Position numbers and translations under genes: made by a program
DNA from: Arbacia lixula
Lineage: Eukaryota; Echinodermata; Echinoidea; Arbacioida; Arbaciidae
Direction of reading: 5' to 3'
DNA: 64,000 nt
Assembly (NCBI GenBank): GCA_963669155.1
Contig: OZ022578.1
Coordinates: 14,590,428 to 14,654,427 of the forward strand
Notes under the pieces: generated by a model
Told to the model about the DNA's origin: nothing
Database searches by the model: none
What the model saw: only the letters and a program-made list of their open reading frames with translations
Shown: positions 1 to 12,500 of the stretch, piece by piece
Layout: each line of letters begins with the position of its first letter
Position numbering within the stretch: the stretch's first letter is position 1

Positions 1-106
1 AAATCAAATTCAAAGCTCAGACTTCAAGCTCCATTCCTCTCTCTGCATGCCTACTTCCCATGCTGATTTCAGTTTTGAAATCATTGCACAATTACAATAT
101 CTTCCA

Positions 107-298
107 TATTCTTTTCTTAAGCGTTTTCAAGAATTTATGATAACGATGACATCAAATCATCTGCTGCTCTTTGGGATTTGTGTGCAAAAATGTGCAAAAA
201 TGTATTCTTTTCTTAAGTGTTTTCAAGAATTTATGATAACGAGGACATCAAATCATCTGCTGCTCTTTGGGATTTGTGTGCAAAAATGTATCAGCGAC
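107..298. repeat. Two-copy tandem duplication, 96-bp period
   Basis: The block beginning tattcttttcttaag at 107 recurs at 203 with only a few substitutions. Both copies run through the words aatttatgataacga and tcatctgctgctctttg. It sits in the 3' part of the CTC1 locus, outside any exon I can support. Near-identity of the copies suggests a recent local duplication. Confidence 0.85.
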
Positions 299-390
299 AG
301 ATAAAGGGTTAAAGTGTGTTAATAAAGGCATGCAGCTCACCTGAGAACGAGCTTCTTGATGTAAGTGACGTGTGCAAACACCCAGCTGAC

Positions 391-520
391 CTGCGAGGGC
401 TCACTACTAGCAGTCCGCTCCAGAATCATGTGGTAAAGCAGGGTCCGTTGTCGCGCAGTGAGGAGGGGTTTTACATGGCGCAGATTTTCAACAGCACAGT
501 GTGCATCTGGATTTGACATT
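391..520 (-). CDS. CTC1: CTC1 C-terminal exon (tentative)
   Basis: The acceptor is ttaacatag at 521-522 and the donor a weak gtcagc after position 391. The frame reads NPDAHCAVENLRHVKPLL, resembling the human segment AEAVVTCRNHHVAAALGL near the CTC1 C-terminus. About 75 residues, including the Cys-rich zinc ribbon expected between this exon and the one at 3173-3071, were not located. The coding sequence continues beyond the left edge. Confidence 0.5.
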
Positions 521-3500
521 CTATGTTAACAAATAAAAGACTGTGACTTTCTGAACAGTCCTTTAATCATGGCAACATAGTCTCACGTAAAAAAAAAAAA
601 GTTTAAAAAGTTTTGAAGCTTTAATGAAAGTAAGGGGTAGTATTGGAAATGATTACAGGCAGTAATCAGGGCAGAAATGTCCTGTAGCCAAGGCCTGTTC
701 CGCATTTTGTTTCATTTCAACAGTGTGGCCAAAGCTGCGATTTAGGCGCCAGATTGGGCTACTTTTGACTTCCACGCCACGACTTGCAAAGCCTTACCAC
801 TACTTTGCTACTTTTGGGCTACTTCTGACCTCTATCACCCACACACACAAAAAAAAAATATTATAGTGATGATTTTTAAAAATTGCATTAAAATTCAAAC
901 TAAAAAAAATATAAATATAGCCTTAAAATTGCAATATTTCCGGTTGGGCTACTTTTTGCTAAATTGGGCAACTTTTTACGGCTACTTACTGCTACTTGGG
1001 CTAAAAAATTTTGGCAACCCTGCATTTCCATGACTTTTGCAATTTTGAGATGATTCCTTCCTGATATCCTGATACCAAACAGACATGAGACCCATGGTCA
1101 TTGCAGATCAGCATTCCATTGATTATGGGTTTCATACTTTTTACCTCTACTACCCCTATACTTTCAATGCATATCACTCTGGGGTACAAAATGCATCAGT
1201 CAGTTGGAAGTCAAAGCATAAAATTGGATGCAATTTATGATAATTAGACATTGGGTCACACAAAATTGCAAATTATACAAAGTCCAATACATTTGGAACT
1301 AGAGCAATTCGACTGCCGCGCAGTCGATAAATATGCCTCCGCTCTATTTAGATTTATTCTCAGAAAACCTGTTTGGTGGGCAATGAACCACCTAATTCCT
1401 ATGTGAAATGAAAATATATCCTGTTTTCCATGTTTGGCCAAGTTTGGCAATGTTCATTGACCTTTGACTTCCAATCTAATCAGTCCGTCTGAAGCCATCC
1501 TTGTATTAAGTTTGTTTAAAATGAGCCAATTTTGGGGTAAAGTTCATTGAACTTTGACCTTTCAGAAATTTTACCCACACTTTCACCAGTCTACCTCCAT
1601 GAAGTGATACCATGTTTGGTTCAAATTGAACCATTAGTTTTGCATTCAATGTGAAAAATGTTAAATTTGGCACAATTTTTAGCAAATTTTGGCAAAGTTG
1701 ATTGACATTTGACCTCTGACCTTTGAGAATTTTCACCAAAAATATCATCAGTCTACCCCCAAGTAGTGATCCATCTTTGCACCATGTTTGGTAGGTTTTG
1801 CACAATTGGATCTTGATTTATTTTGAAAACTATTACTTTGGGGGCAATTTTTTAGCTAATTTTTGGCAAAGTTCATTGACCTTTGACCTTTCAGGAATTT
1901 TACCCAAACTTCCATCCATCTACCTCCATGAAGTGTTACATCTCTGTACCATGTTTTATTAGAATTGCACCATTGGATTTGGGTTTATTGTGAAAAATAT
2001 CACTATGGGGCCAATTTTGAGCAAATTGTTGCTAAGTTCATTGATCATTGATCTTTGACCTCTGGCCTTCCAGAAATTTCACCAAAAATGTCACCAGTCT
2101 ATTTCCAAGTAGTGATCCATCTTAGTACCACGTTTCATAAGAATTGCATTTTTGAATTTGGTTTTATGGTGAAAATATGAAGTTTGGGGCAGTTTTAACC
2201 AATTTTGGCGAAGTTCATTGACCTTTGACCTCTGAACTTTCAGGAATTTTATCACAAATGTCACCAGTCTATTCCCAAGTAGTGATTTATCTTTGTAACA
2301 TGTTTCATGAGAATTGCATCCTTGGATTTGGATTTATTGGGAAAATATAAAGCTTGGGGCAGTTTTTAGCCAATTTTGGCAAAGTTCATTGACCTTTGAC
2401 CTCTGAACTTTTAGGAATTTTATAAAAAATGTCACCAGTTTATTCCCAAGTAGTAATCCATCTTTGTACCGTGTCTCATGAGAATTGGATCCTTCGATTT
2501 GGCTTTATTGTGAAAAAGGTCAATTTTGGCCAATTTTTCACAAAGTTCATTGACCTTTGACCTTTGACCTCAATCAGAATTTACCCCAATTTTACACACT
2601 TCATTGGTTTCATGCAATACACACATGTACCAAGTTTGAAGCAAATCTAGTTAGTGGTTCTCAAGATATTGCCTAAACGGATTCGGGACGGACGGACGGA
2701 CGGACGGACGGACAACCCGAAAACATAATGCCTCCGGCCACTTCGTGGCGGAGGCATAAAAATATTCACACGAATGTGAAATATGAATGAGCTGCTATTT
2801 CATAAAATAACAGCACCTACCCACCCAAACTAAATGAAACATATTGTAAATTAGTCCAAAATGGCAGGACAGAACATATTTTTGGCCTTTTTTGCATATA
2901 ATTTGCAGAAATCATAATCAAAGCAGCTTTATCATACATGGTGTGTTTACATACCTCCTGTGTCAGATTACTGCTACTCTATGGAGGTAGTGTGTATTAC
3001 CAGTGCAAACTTACAGATTGAAACATTTTCAACATGAAGCTAAAAAAACAATCAAAGACTATTCTTACACATCTGTGAAGGTGGTGAGAGAGAATCCACA
3101 GAGTTGCAGTGACGTCAGAGGGCCAACCTCATACGTGACCCTTCCCTGCTGTTCAGTCTTCACAACGCAGTCCCTGTAGCATTATGGGCGTTGGAGAACA
3201 AACTATGTTAACCCTTTTTTGTGCCTGAGAAACTGCCAGCGTATGGGATTATTGTTCTTTTGATGCGTTACCTGCAAAACTCACAAAAGAGAGTAGGAAC
3301 CAAGTAAGCAAATTAAAATTGTGAAAATATGAAGATAAATTGTGTATAACAGGACTATCAAACAAAAGATTTTGCGTTTTCTAGTCAATTTGGTAATTTC
3401 GTCGATGCATCAAATTCATCAAAATAAAATCAGAGTTCAATGTATTCGATCGAACATCGGCTTAATAATCGATTCGACTCAGGCCTAGACTCTAAAAAAT

Positions 3501-6500
3501 TCAGATTACACAAGGAATTGTACTGTTTTGTTACTTGAGTGGGTAAAAGCCAGTCCGCATATATTCAGGTTCAATAAAGAATGGGTTAGGGATTTGTTTA
3601 CCCCAAATATGGAATTATTTTCAAGGAAAGCAGAGGGAAAAGGAAAACCTAATTATCTAGTGTACATATCAGTAAAACCAGACAGGAGTTCCAGGTGGGT
3701 GGGAAAGGGGGGGATTTTGATTTTGGAAACAGTAGAAAGAAGGTGTGATGTCATTCATTTAATAGCAAAGGCTCTCTATGATTTGTGTAATTTTGACACC
3801 ACACTCAAATGTTTCTTCTGCAGCTTTTCATACCTTAGTGATATCTCAACTCCTGGTAGCAATCCTGGTGTGTTGTCATGGAGACGAGTTGGCACGGCAA
3901 CAGAGACAATGCTCCCATTGGCCGAATCTTCCAGCTCAAAGCAACTGTGGGGTTCAGAGTCTGGAACTCTACTACCTTGAGATTCTTCTATAGGGATAAT
4001 TGGGAAAAGAAAAAATGTGTTGACAGGAACCTATTCCGAATTCCACTTTTTATTTATTTTTATATTTTTCACTTTGCCACGAGGAATACTTTCATGATAT
4101 TTACATGTAAGGCAAATTGAGAAGAGTCACCTTCTCTTGAGACAGCCACATGCTTGATGACTCCACAGATTGAGTTTGAGACTGGATGCCGCCTGTATGA
4201 AAGAGAAAGAATGTGGCTTAAAGGGAAAGTCCGCCCTTAAGTTAAAGCTGATTTATCATAAAGGCAGAAACATAAAAGAAGAAATGGATGAGTGAAGGTT
4301 TGACAAAAATCTGTCAAAGGATAACAGGTTTGACAAAAATCAAACAAAGGAGTTATGATTTTTCAAATTCTTACTTTTGTGACATCACTTGCAAGGTACC
4401 CTGCTATAAGTTTTTGGATATTTTTTTTTTTACTGTCAATTTTCTCAAATGAGTAAATACTATTTCACCTGTGCATATACACAATTAGATATGTTTTTAC
4501 ACACATACATCTATGAAAATAGTTATTCCTTCAACAACAACAAAAAAAGAAGAAAATATGCAATTTGTGGAATTGTACAGCACACAAAATATGGGAGGGC
4601 AGCTCGGAAGTGACGTCACAAATCTGAACTTTAAAAAGTCATAACTTTCACTAATATGTTGCTTTCACTTTTCTGCTTTAATAAAAACCCATTTAACTTC
4701 AGGATGGACTTTCCCCATTCAGCAGATGAACTTCTCATTTCAAATAACTTCCCTTGTTTCACTAACCAACCTTTGCTTTCCTCTGCTGGGGCGAGCATCA
4801 TTATCAAAGAAGAGGGGGACTGAGGGGGCTGGAATATGAGAGTCTTCATCCTGTCAAAATAATACAAGAAGGAAAGACAAATATGGTATGAATAGGCCTA
4901 TATTTCTTAAAAGAATACTAAACCTTGACTAACTTTATCTCTGTATGAAAGGTATGCTGTATAATTTTTCATAAAATCAGAAGAACTCTGTTGTCTGTGA
5001 TCCAGCAGATATACATGTATGTGGAATAAATAAAAACATGCAAGGATTAATTACATCAACAAACAATAACGTTTTCTTTTAACCTCATGAGAAATATATT
5101 TAGTATTCATATTTCTCCATCCCTACGCCCAGGTTTAATCTCAGTGTCATAATTGCATTCAAGAATTCAGAGCTGTTGGGTGTAATTATACAAATGTTTG
5201 AATACTTGCTGAAACCAACAAATGTATACAAAACATGAATTTTTGCTGGCAGAGAGCTCCTTTCTGTATCACAGATATACATGTACCATCACACACCTTT
5301 CTTATGTGCATGCATTTTTATCCAGAATTGCCAGACCCCCCAAAGCTATCCAATAGTGCATTGCAGTTGTCCAGTGAAGTCTCATGGAACATTGCTTCGC
5401 AGACATGATTATGCATATCCTGTGGGGAATAAACTATAAAAGATAGAAGCCGGCAAAACCCCTAGTCAGATATCACTCTACAAAAAAGTGCAGAAAAAAG
5501 CTGGTGCAAACACCACACATCGGGTCTAGAAAGTGATCATGAGCTACACGTTGATTGACTGCACCACCCATCAAATCAGTCATTTAATTATTGCTTTTCC
5601 TTTCTTTAAGCCACGCGTTCCATAGCTGTTTATCAAGCGCCCAGCACATCTGACAAAGGGTGACCTTGAGCCAGGTGTAAAAGATTTCTGGTGACCACCC
5701 TGTCTGGAATAATATAGCCTCGCTTCTCTTTGCTCTTAAGTACTTACCGAGAGAACCTGGAGCTGGGAGAACTCCTTGATGGTGAGGACCCGCTGGGTCA
5801 AGCCCTTCCTGGAGAGCTGCCTGATCAGTGGGACGGCTTGGGCCTGAACACAGGGCAAGAAATATGACTCTTTGTAACATCTTATACAACAAATGGGCTG
5901 GATTGACCTGGGGTAATATTCCAGAACGATCATAAGTTTTCTCTTCAGTTTTCTTCTAAGTCCCTAACTCAAGAGGTGCCTGAGAGAGCAAGAAATTGGT
6001 ATTCCAGAATGTCCTCTTAGGACTCTATTAATGCAAATTAGGGAGGGTTAGACCCCGCCCAGTGCGCATGTATTAGCCAATGGAGGGAAGTGTTTCATTT
6101 ATGAACAGCCAATCACAATCACAGCATCTCATCTGGACCTTCCCCTAGGGGCGATCCTAACTTTGTGGTCGCGCAACTATGTGCACGCACATCAATCATG
6201 TACGCGCGCTTGGGCAAATAAATGCTGCTCTTTTTTATTGCGTGTGTTATGAATGGCTAAGACAGGGGGAGGCTCTCTTAAGTTTTCTCCTAAATGCTCT
6301 CCTAAATTCTCTCCTAAGAGCATTCTGTAATGCCAATCCTCCTAACTTTATGATTTGCATAAATATGCATAAAGATAAGAGAAAACTTAGGAGCGGACTT
6401 AGGACGAGAAAACTTAAGAGTGTTCTGGAATACCACTTACATGTAGGAGAATCTTAGACTTAGGATAAGATTTCTTCCCTCCTAAGTGAGCACTTAAGAT

Positions 6501-9500
6501 CGTTCTGGAATACCATCCCTGGCCCTGTCTTATAAAGAGTTGTGATTGATCTGAATTTATGGTATATTAAATCTAATATACAGAGTTCCAATTCTCCCTA
6601 TCACATATAGCCAATATCAAGGGATAGCACTTCACGATACCAATATCTGATCGATTGCCTTTGGGACATTTACTTCTGGTATAGTATACAAACATTCAAA
6701 CACGCACAGAACTCGTCATTTCGAACCTCCTAAAACTCATACCTAGCAGAGGGCCACTTCGCGGAAGAATCATATTTATTACATGAAAAGTTAAAGATTG
6801 GAAAATAACTACACGAGATTATAACTAGATTTTGACATTATGATATAGTATGACTTTACATCCCAAGAATAAAAGGTTAAAAAAAAATGGAGCGCCACAG
6901 GCAGTCAAATTCAGAGAGACAGGGTCTTGAGTGCCGTCAACAATTACGAGAGTTTACAAAGGAACTTTCAATTCAACAAGTATAAAAACATTAGTGGCAA
7001 ATACAGTATGACAGATGTATCTTTCAATATCTTCTTTGACACAGAGAGAATTTCATGACTCTGTAAATGCTGCCATCTCAAAAAAAGAATATGTTTAATA
7101 ATAAACACATTTAACGAAGTACTACAGGATAAAAATGATGAAAAACTGCATATGAATTACCTCAAGGTCTTCTCTGCTACAACTCAATTGGTAGCACTGG
7201 CACTCCTTTAGGAAATGATACCACCTCACTGCATCACCATGGAAACCAAGGAGGGCATCTTCCCTTGTTACTCTGTCATTGCACTTCTTAGATTGCACAT
7301 AATCCTTTGCCTCTTTCTCATCCTCTTCATCGCCTTGGTTCTCTACTAGATCTGCATCTCGCCTTGGTCCCACATGCTCCCTTCTACATTCTTTGGAAAT
7401 GTCTTGGACTGGTCGCAAGACGGAGATGTCACAGTAGAAGACGGGAATCACGCTATCGGTCTCTGTCGTGGCTGGAGCCACAGAATGTCGAAGCAGAGGT
7501 CGTCTCTTTCTGATTCGGATCACTTCCGAGGGTTTGGAAGAATGGGATGGTGAGCCATCTGTGTGGGCAGTGAATATCATTAAGTTTGGTTTTTTTGTTT
7601 GCTACAGTCACAACCGATACACAAATGCGACCATACACCACAAAACCCACAAAATAGTTGCACTTAGTACATGTATAACTTCAATGCATTATTTCATGCA
7701 TCTTCTCCCTCTCCTTTACTGCAAAACTGTGTCATGCTAAATTACATTTGGAAGCTAATAGTTTAGATACATGTTCTTGAAAGTAGACTCAACTCTGATT
7801 TACTATCTGTATCAATTTTTTTTAATGTTTCCGTGGTGAGAGTTTACTACTAAATACTAAATGAGAGGAGAGCTAAAAACAGTCTTGTGTAATTTTTAAA
7901 CAAATTAAAATATCATCTCTCCTCTTTTCACTCTTTTCACTCTTCACCCAACAGGTGGGTCATATTTCTTAAAAGAATACAACCACATGGTGGTACTGAA
8001 AGTTTTCCTTTTTTCTAAATACCAGTAGTATTTATTACTTAATCTGCATTCTATGAACAAACTTTAGCTTCAAAATAACCATACTGTTACCATACATTTC
8101 TATGTATATAAACTTGTTTAATTCAAATCCAACGAAAGTATGCATCTGTAATCAGAGCGGAGGAAATCTGTGGGGTTATCAACAAATTGCAGAATTGATT
8201 ACATCATCATAAACAAACGATTTCTGTCAATCACTTTTAAAAAAGAAACACATTTTGTACTTATCTCACTCCATACTCAGAGTTAACTTTGAGAATAAGG
8301 GCCTTTGAAGCCACAGTAGAAGACAATACATCCTGAGTTTGAAAGGACATGTTGGGAGCATAATTATTTTATTCCAGAAGTTGTTACAAACAATGCAATC
8401 ACATCCTTAATATCTGTATTTAGGCACACCTGAGTTTGTAGAGCTTCTTCTCCGTTTCCTGGCCCTGGGGTGGCTCAACATCGGTTTCTCCTCTCCTCCT
8501 TGATGGAGACATACCGCATCCCTGGGCTCGAACAGGATGTATGTATTGACCCTTGACCTCTGGTGATCACCCTGGCCATCTTCACAGTTATTCAGCGGCC
8601 ATTCCTCCCGAACAAGGCAGAAGTCATCGACCCTTAATAGATGGTTCAAGCATGGGTAGGGTGAGCACATATTGGCACAAGGACCAGATTTGCCCTCTGT
8701 GCTTGTTTCTTGGATATCTGAACGGTCCACCTTTGCCACTTTCCTTGCACTAGCAGGTGAAACTGGCACAACGGCACACTTTATTGTTCCTGAACGGTCG
8801 GTTAGATGCAGGCTTCCACTGTCGCTATCTGCACATAACCTAGCAACCAAAACCTAGGATGAATTGTTAAAAAAAAAAAATGTATTTACGTACTTTCAAA
8901 AGCAGTGCTTTCAACGTGTGACAAACTTGCTTGGCACAAATTGTACTGAATTGGTTGGACTGATTTCTGCCAGGATTCACTTTTAGGTGACAATGTGCTC
9001 GGACTTCCCTCATACAACATTAGCATGAACTTTACTCAATAATCCCAACTTATTGAGTGATATTTCTTTCCATGCAAATATACATTGTATATGTGGAAGT
9101 ACTGTTCACGACAGAAAACACTCTCCAACCTACAATTCAAATGAGACACCACCAATTTGAGTAAAATGAGAAAATACTGTAGCATTACTTCCTTAAGCAC
9201 TCTGGTAAGCTGCAAGTGAAAATTTCTGTCCTACAGTAAGTAAATCATCGTCTTCCATTTATATTTACACAATGGCAATTCCTAACATACTGCCAAAACG
9301 TTGATGACATATGAACGTGTGCCAGGAAATGGTCCCTCACTACATGACGTAGTATAGAATGATAGCATGAATGAGACAACACAGCCACACGGTCAGGCTG
9401 TGTCAAATAGTCTCTATGCAAGGATGACAGCGACATACTCACCACTGGAGGCTTCTGGTCACATGATCTGACCACATGGCAGGTCCAGCCTAGTTGGTCT

Positions 9501-12500
9501 AACCTTTGACCTTTGACCCGCTGCCCCTCTCCTACTGATTTCTGGTCAGTCAGAAGATTGTCCAACTCTGATATCTTTGGAAAAGTACATGGCTCCACCT
9601 GAAAACATGTGGGATTGAAAATGATACAAATTTTGTAATCACATTTGAAGGAGAATGAATTGAAAAAAACAAACATCATTGTGACTATAACATTTAAATG
9701 AAAGAAAAAAGCGAGACAATCAGAAAATGCTAATGGCATCTACTAGAGGCAAGCAGCAACAAAATACTGCCTCCATGTAAACATAGCATAGGCATCACTA
9801 AGCCTTACATACAAAAAAAATCCATTCAAATTCATTTCATTTCCACAACAAAAAAGACAAAATACTGTGAAACCTGCTCCAGCAACAACCCGTAAAGACA
9901 GACCACAATTTTTGTTTCCCTTGAACAAAGTTTCTCAATGAAACCTGTACTAAAGTAACCTGAACATAAAAACGACCTACTCATGAAGGGCACATTCATT
10001 GTCTCCCTTGGGCAGGTCTTGTGCACAGGTTTCAACATATTTAATTTCAACAATAAAAACAAAGAACATCTGATAAAACAAATCATGTTACAAAATATTG
10101 ACCTTGTGTTCAGAGGTGATTTTGCTGAAGCAGCATGCTGTGTCGTGTGACAAAAAGTCCTCGTACAGGTTGCTCAGTCCAGTCTGAATAATTGGCCGGT
10201 CACTGGCGGTCAGCTTGGTGGTCAAGAGCTGACATAACACAGGAAGCATCTCTCTCAGACTATGGATTCAAGTACAGACAGCATGGTTGAATGCATTCGC
10301 TTATAAGGTGGTCTATCCCTTGATAAGACATTTCTAAATGCTGTCATGCTCCACATGTAAGATGAACAGAACATTTAGGTCCAATTTATGAAATATGAAA
10401 CTGCACAGTAATGCAGGATCACATTATGCATGAAAAACATGCTACATCAAGGCCCCTGTCTTGCGAGTGATCACAACTTGTAATCGATTCAGATCATTCG
10501 TAACTCTTTATGAAATGGGCCCTGGTACAAACTAAGATTTGGAGTTGATGCATAACTGTAATAGTATTCAGACAACAATTATTGATGCAAGAAATGACTA
10601 ATGAATGCCCCTGAAGATCAGGTACATATTGCCAGAATTCCTCAAATGCTTTATAGCTGTTTGGTCTGTTACATCTTCATCTGTGGTTATCATTTGACAT
10701 TGGAGCAAAAGCCTTGCATTTTCCCTTTACAGTTTTTAAGTAAACCAAACCCTTTAAAGGTTATTATAATCCCTTCACCCTTACATTAACCCTAATCCCA
10801 ACCCTTAACCTAACTCTTCATTATCAGCTTGTGCTTGTAGATGAGATATGAATGAGATGAAACAGGAGTAGACCCATACCTGATGATGTCTGGAACCAGC
10901 TTCTGTAGCAGAGCTGGGGCTGTTTTCAGACGCAACCAGTCTAAGACGGCTAGGGTGGGGCGCAACTTCCCACACACGGGCAGCAACAGCTTCTGAAGGT
11001 TGTCACTCTTCACCTGGAAGCACATTTTCAAGTCAGAAATAACTTTCAAAGAGTAGGACGATGCAAACATTTTGGTGTTTAATGCAGTAAAAGTAGAAAT
11101 ATAAGAGAAACAAATTCAATCTTTTTGTTTTAAATCAGACATATTATAAAACTTTCTTTTTATTGTAATAACTAGAACTGAAATCTTATCATGAGCCTGC
11201 AAAGGCAACTCAAATGGTTGGTAATGACATTTTGAATGGACTTCTCATTGCTCTTGTGTATTATTAGTAAGCAAGTCCATCAATGCCCAGAGTATCATTT
11301 CGTCAGCATTTTTACGTACCATCAAATCCGTGCACTGTCAGGATTCGATGGTTCGTAAAAATACTGACGATTTGTCTACCTTGCAGCAAGTGAGCAAGAT
11401 TATACAGGGCTAATGCACACATATTTTTCAACACAAATATGGTCAATTATTTTCTCAACTCACCTTCCCAGCTGTGGGTGCATGTCCCTTCATCTCCTCA
11501 ATAACTACTGTGCTCCTCACACAACAGACAATGTTCTCTGTTGCCATGGTACTCTCATCCTCCTGCTCCCCACCAGCCAGAACAATCTTATGGCCATTGT
11601 AGACCTTGACCCTTGACCCCACAGGAATGATGGGAAGGCGTGACTTCCCATCGTACTGGTATGTTAGATACAGCCTGGCATGAAGAAGAAAATAAAGATA
11701 ATGGTCTAGTAGATATATTTATCTCCTATGACATCACTCGGTTCATAAGTAAGCCTGCATGAGAGTTGATTTCATTTCTCATATGTACATGTACAGCACT
11801 TGATGTTTTGCATTTACAAGCTTTATTTTGGCTTTCACAAAAACCTATTTCCATTCAATTATTTCATATGGTACATTTTATCAATCATGCTTGTATTGCC
11901 CATCTTTATTCTGTGAGTATTTGTATACATCAATTTACAGTGTAAGCAATGTGTTTGATTGATATGAGAGAAAAAAATCAAATCAAATCAAATCAGATCT
12001 GGTTTGAACACATTGACCAATGGCTGTACTTGAAAAATTTATATACATCATTTATAACTTAATGAATGGCGCAATCACTCTTGTCAGGAATGGTAACTGT
12101 TTTTATTAATCAGGGTATTGTACAGTATGACCCTATAATCTCATTACATGTCCTTGTGACTTGGCAGCATTAACTTTAGATTGAACAAAATTTTCAAACT
12201 ACACAACAAAGTTTACAATTAGTAAAATTAGTTTGTTGTAGCAAATCTTATGTAGTATGACACATTTTCATATCAAAATACTATAGGTACGTGTATATTA
12301 CAAATTTTGGAAATGTCAGGCCCATTATTGTTTGAGACTAACATGGACATATTAGAATGGACTGGAGCCCCTCACCTGCACTTTTGTGTCTCATAAATAC
12401 CCAGAATCTGGTCTATGCCTTTAGTCACTGTATCCTGTAAAGAAAGAGATCACAACTAAAATAATGATTGGGAAGGATGATTATTTATACGCTGCTTGTA

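Larger units (their letters stand above)
521..3070. other. CTC1: CTC1 intron interval lacking a recognisable zinc-ribbon exon
   Basis: Low-complexity sequence built around the phrase ttgggctacttttt fills 730-1015. A degenerate ~165-bp tandem array fills 1447-2650. I searched the minus strand for the Cys-rich segment expected before the last exon and found no convincing candidate. A 24-nt phase-0 reading frame (2955-2978, SSSNLTQE) with usable splice sites is the only, weak, exon candidate. Confidence 0.5.

Noticed and set aside
1001..1189. Minus-strand frame with two Cys (CNDHGSHVC) considered for the CTC1 zinc ribbon
   Set aside because: The spacing and context do not match the expected segment, and no splice sites frame it.
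2955..2978. 24-nt candidate CTC1 microexon (SSSNLTQE)
   Set aside because: The donor gtatgt is good and the phase fits, but the acceptor is weak and there is no human counterpart. Insufficient support.
3528..3980. 150-codon plus-strand frame
   Set aside because: It lies opposite CTC1 exon 3834-3987, whose minus-strand peptide matches CTC1 and splices in phase.
8553..8857. Plus-strand frames of 61-66 codons
   Set aside because: They are antisense to CTC1 exon 8430-8853.
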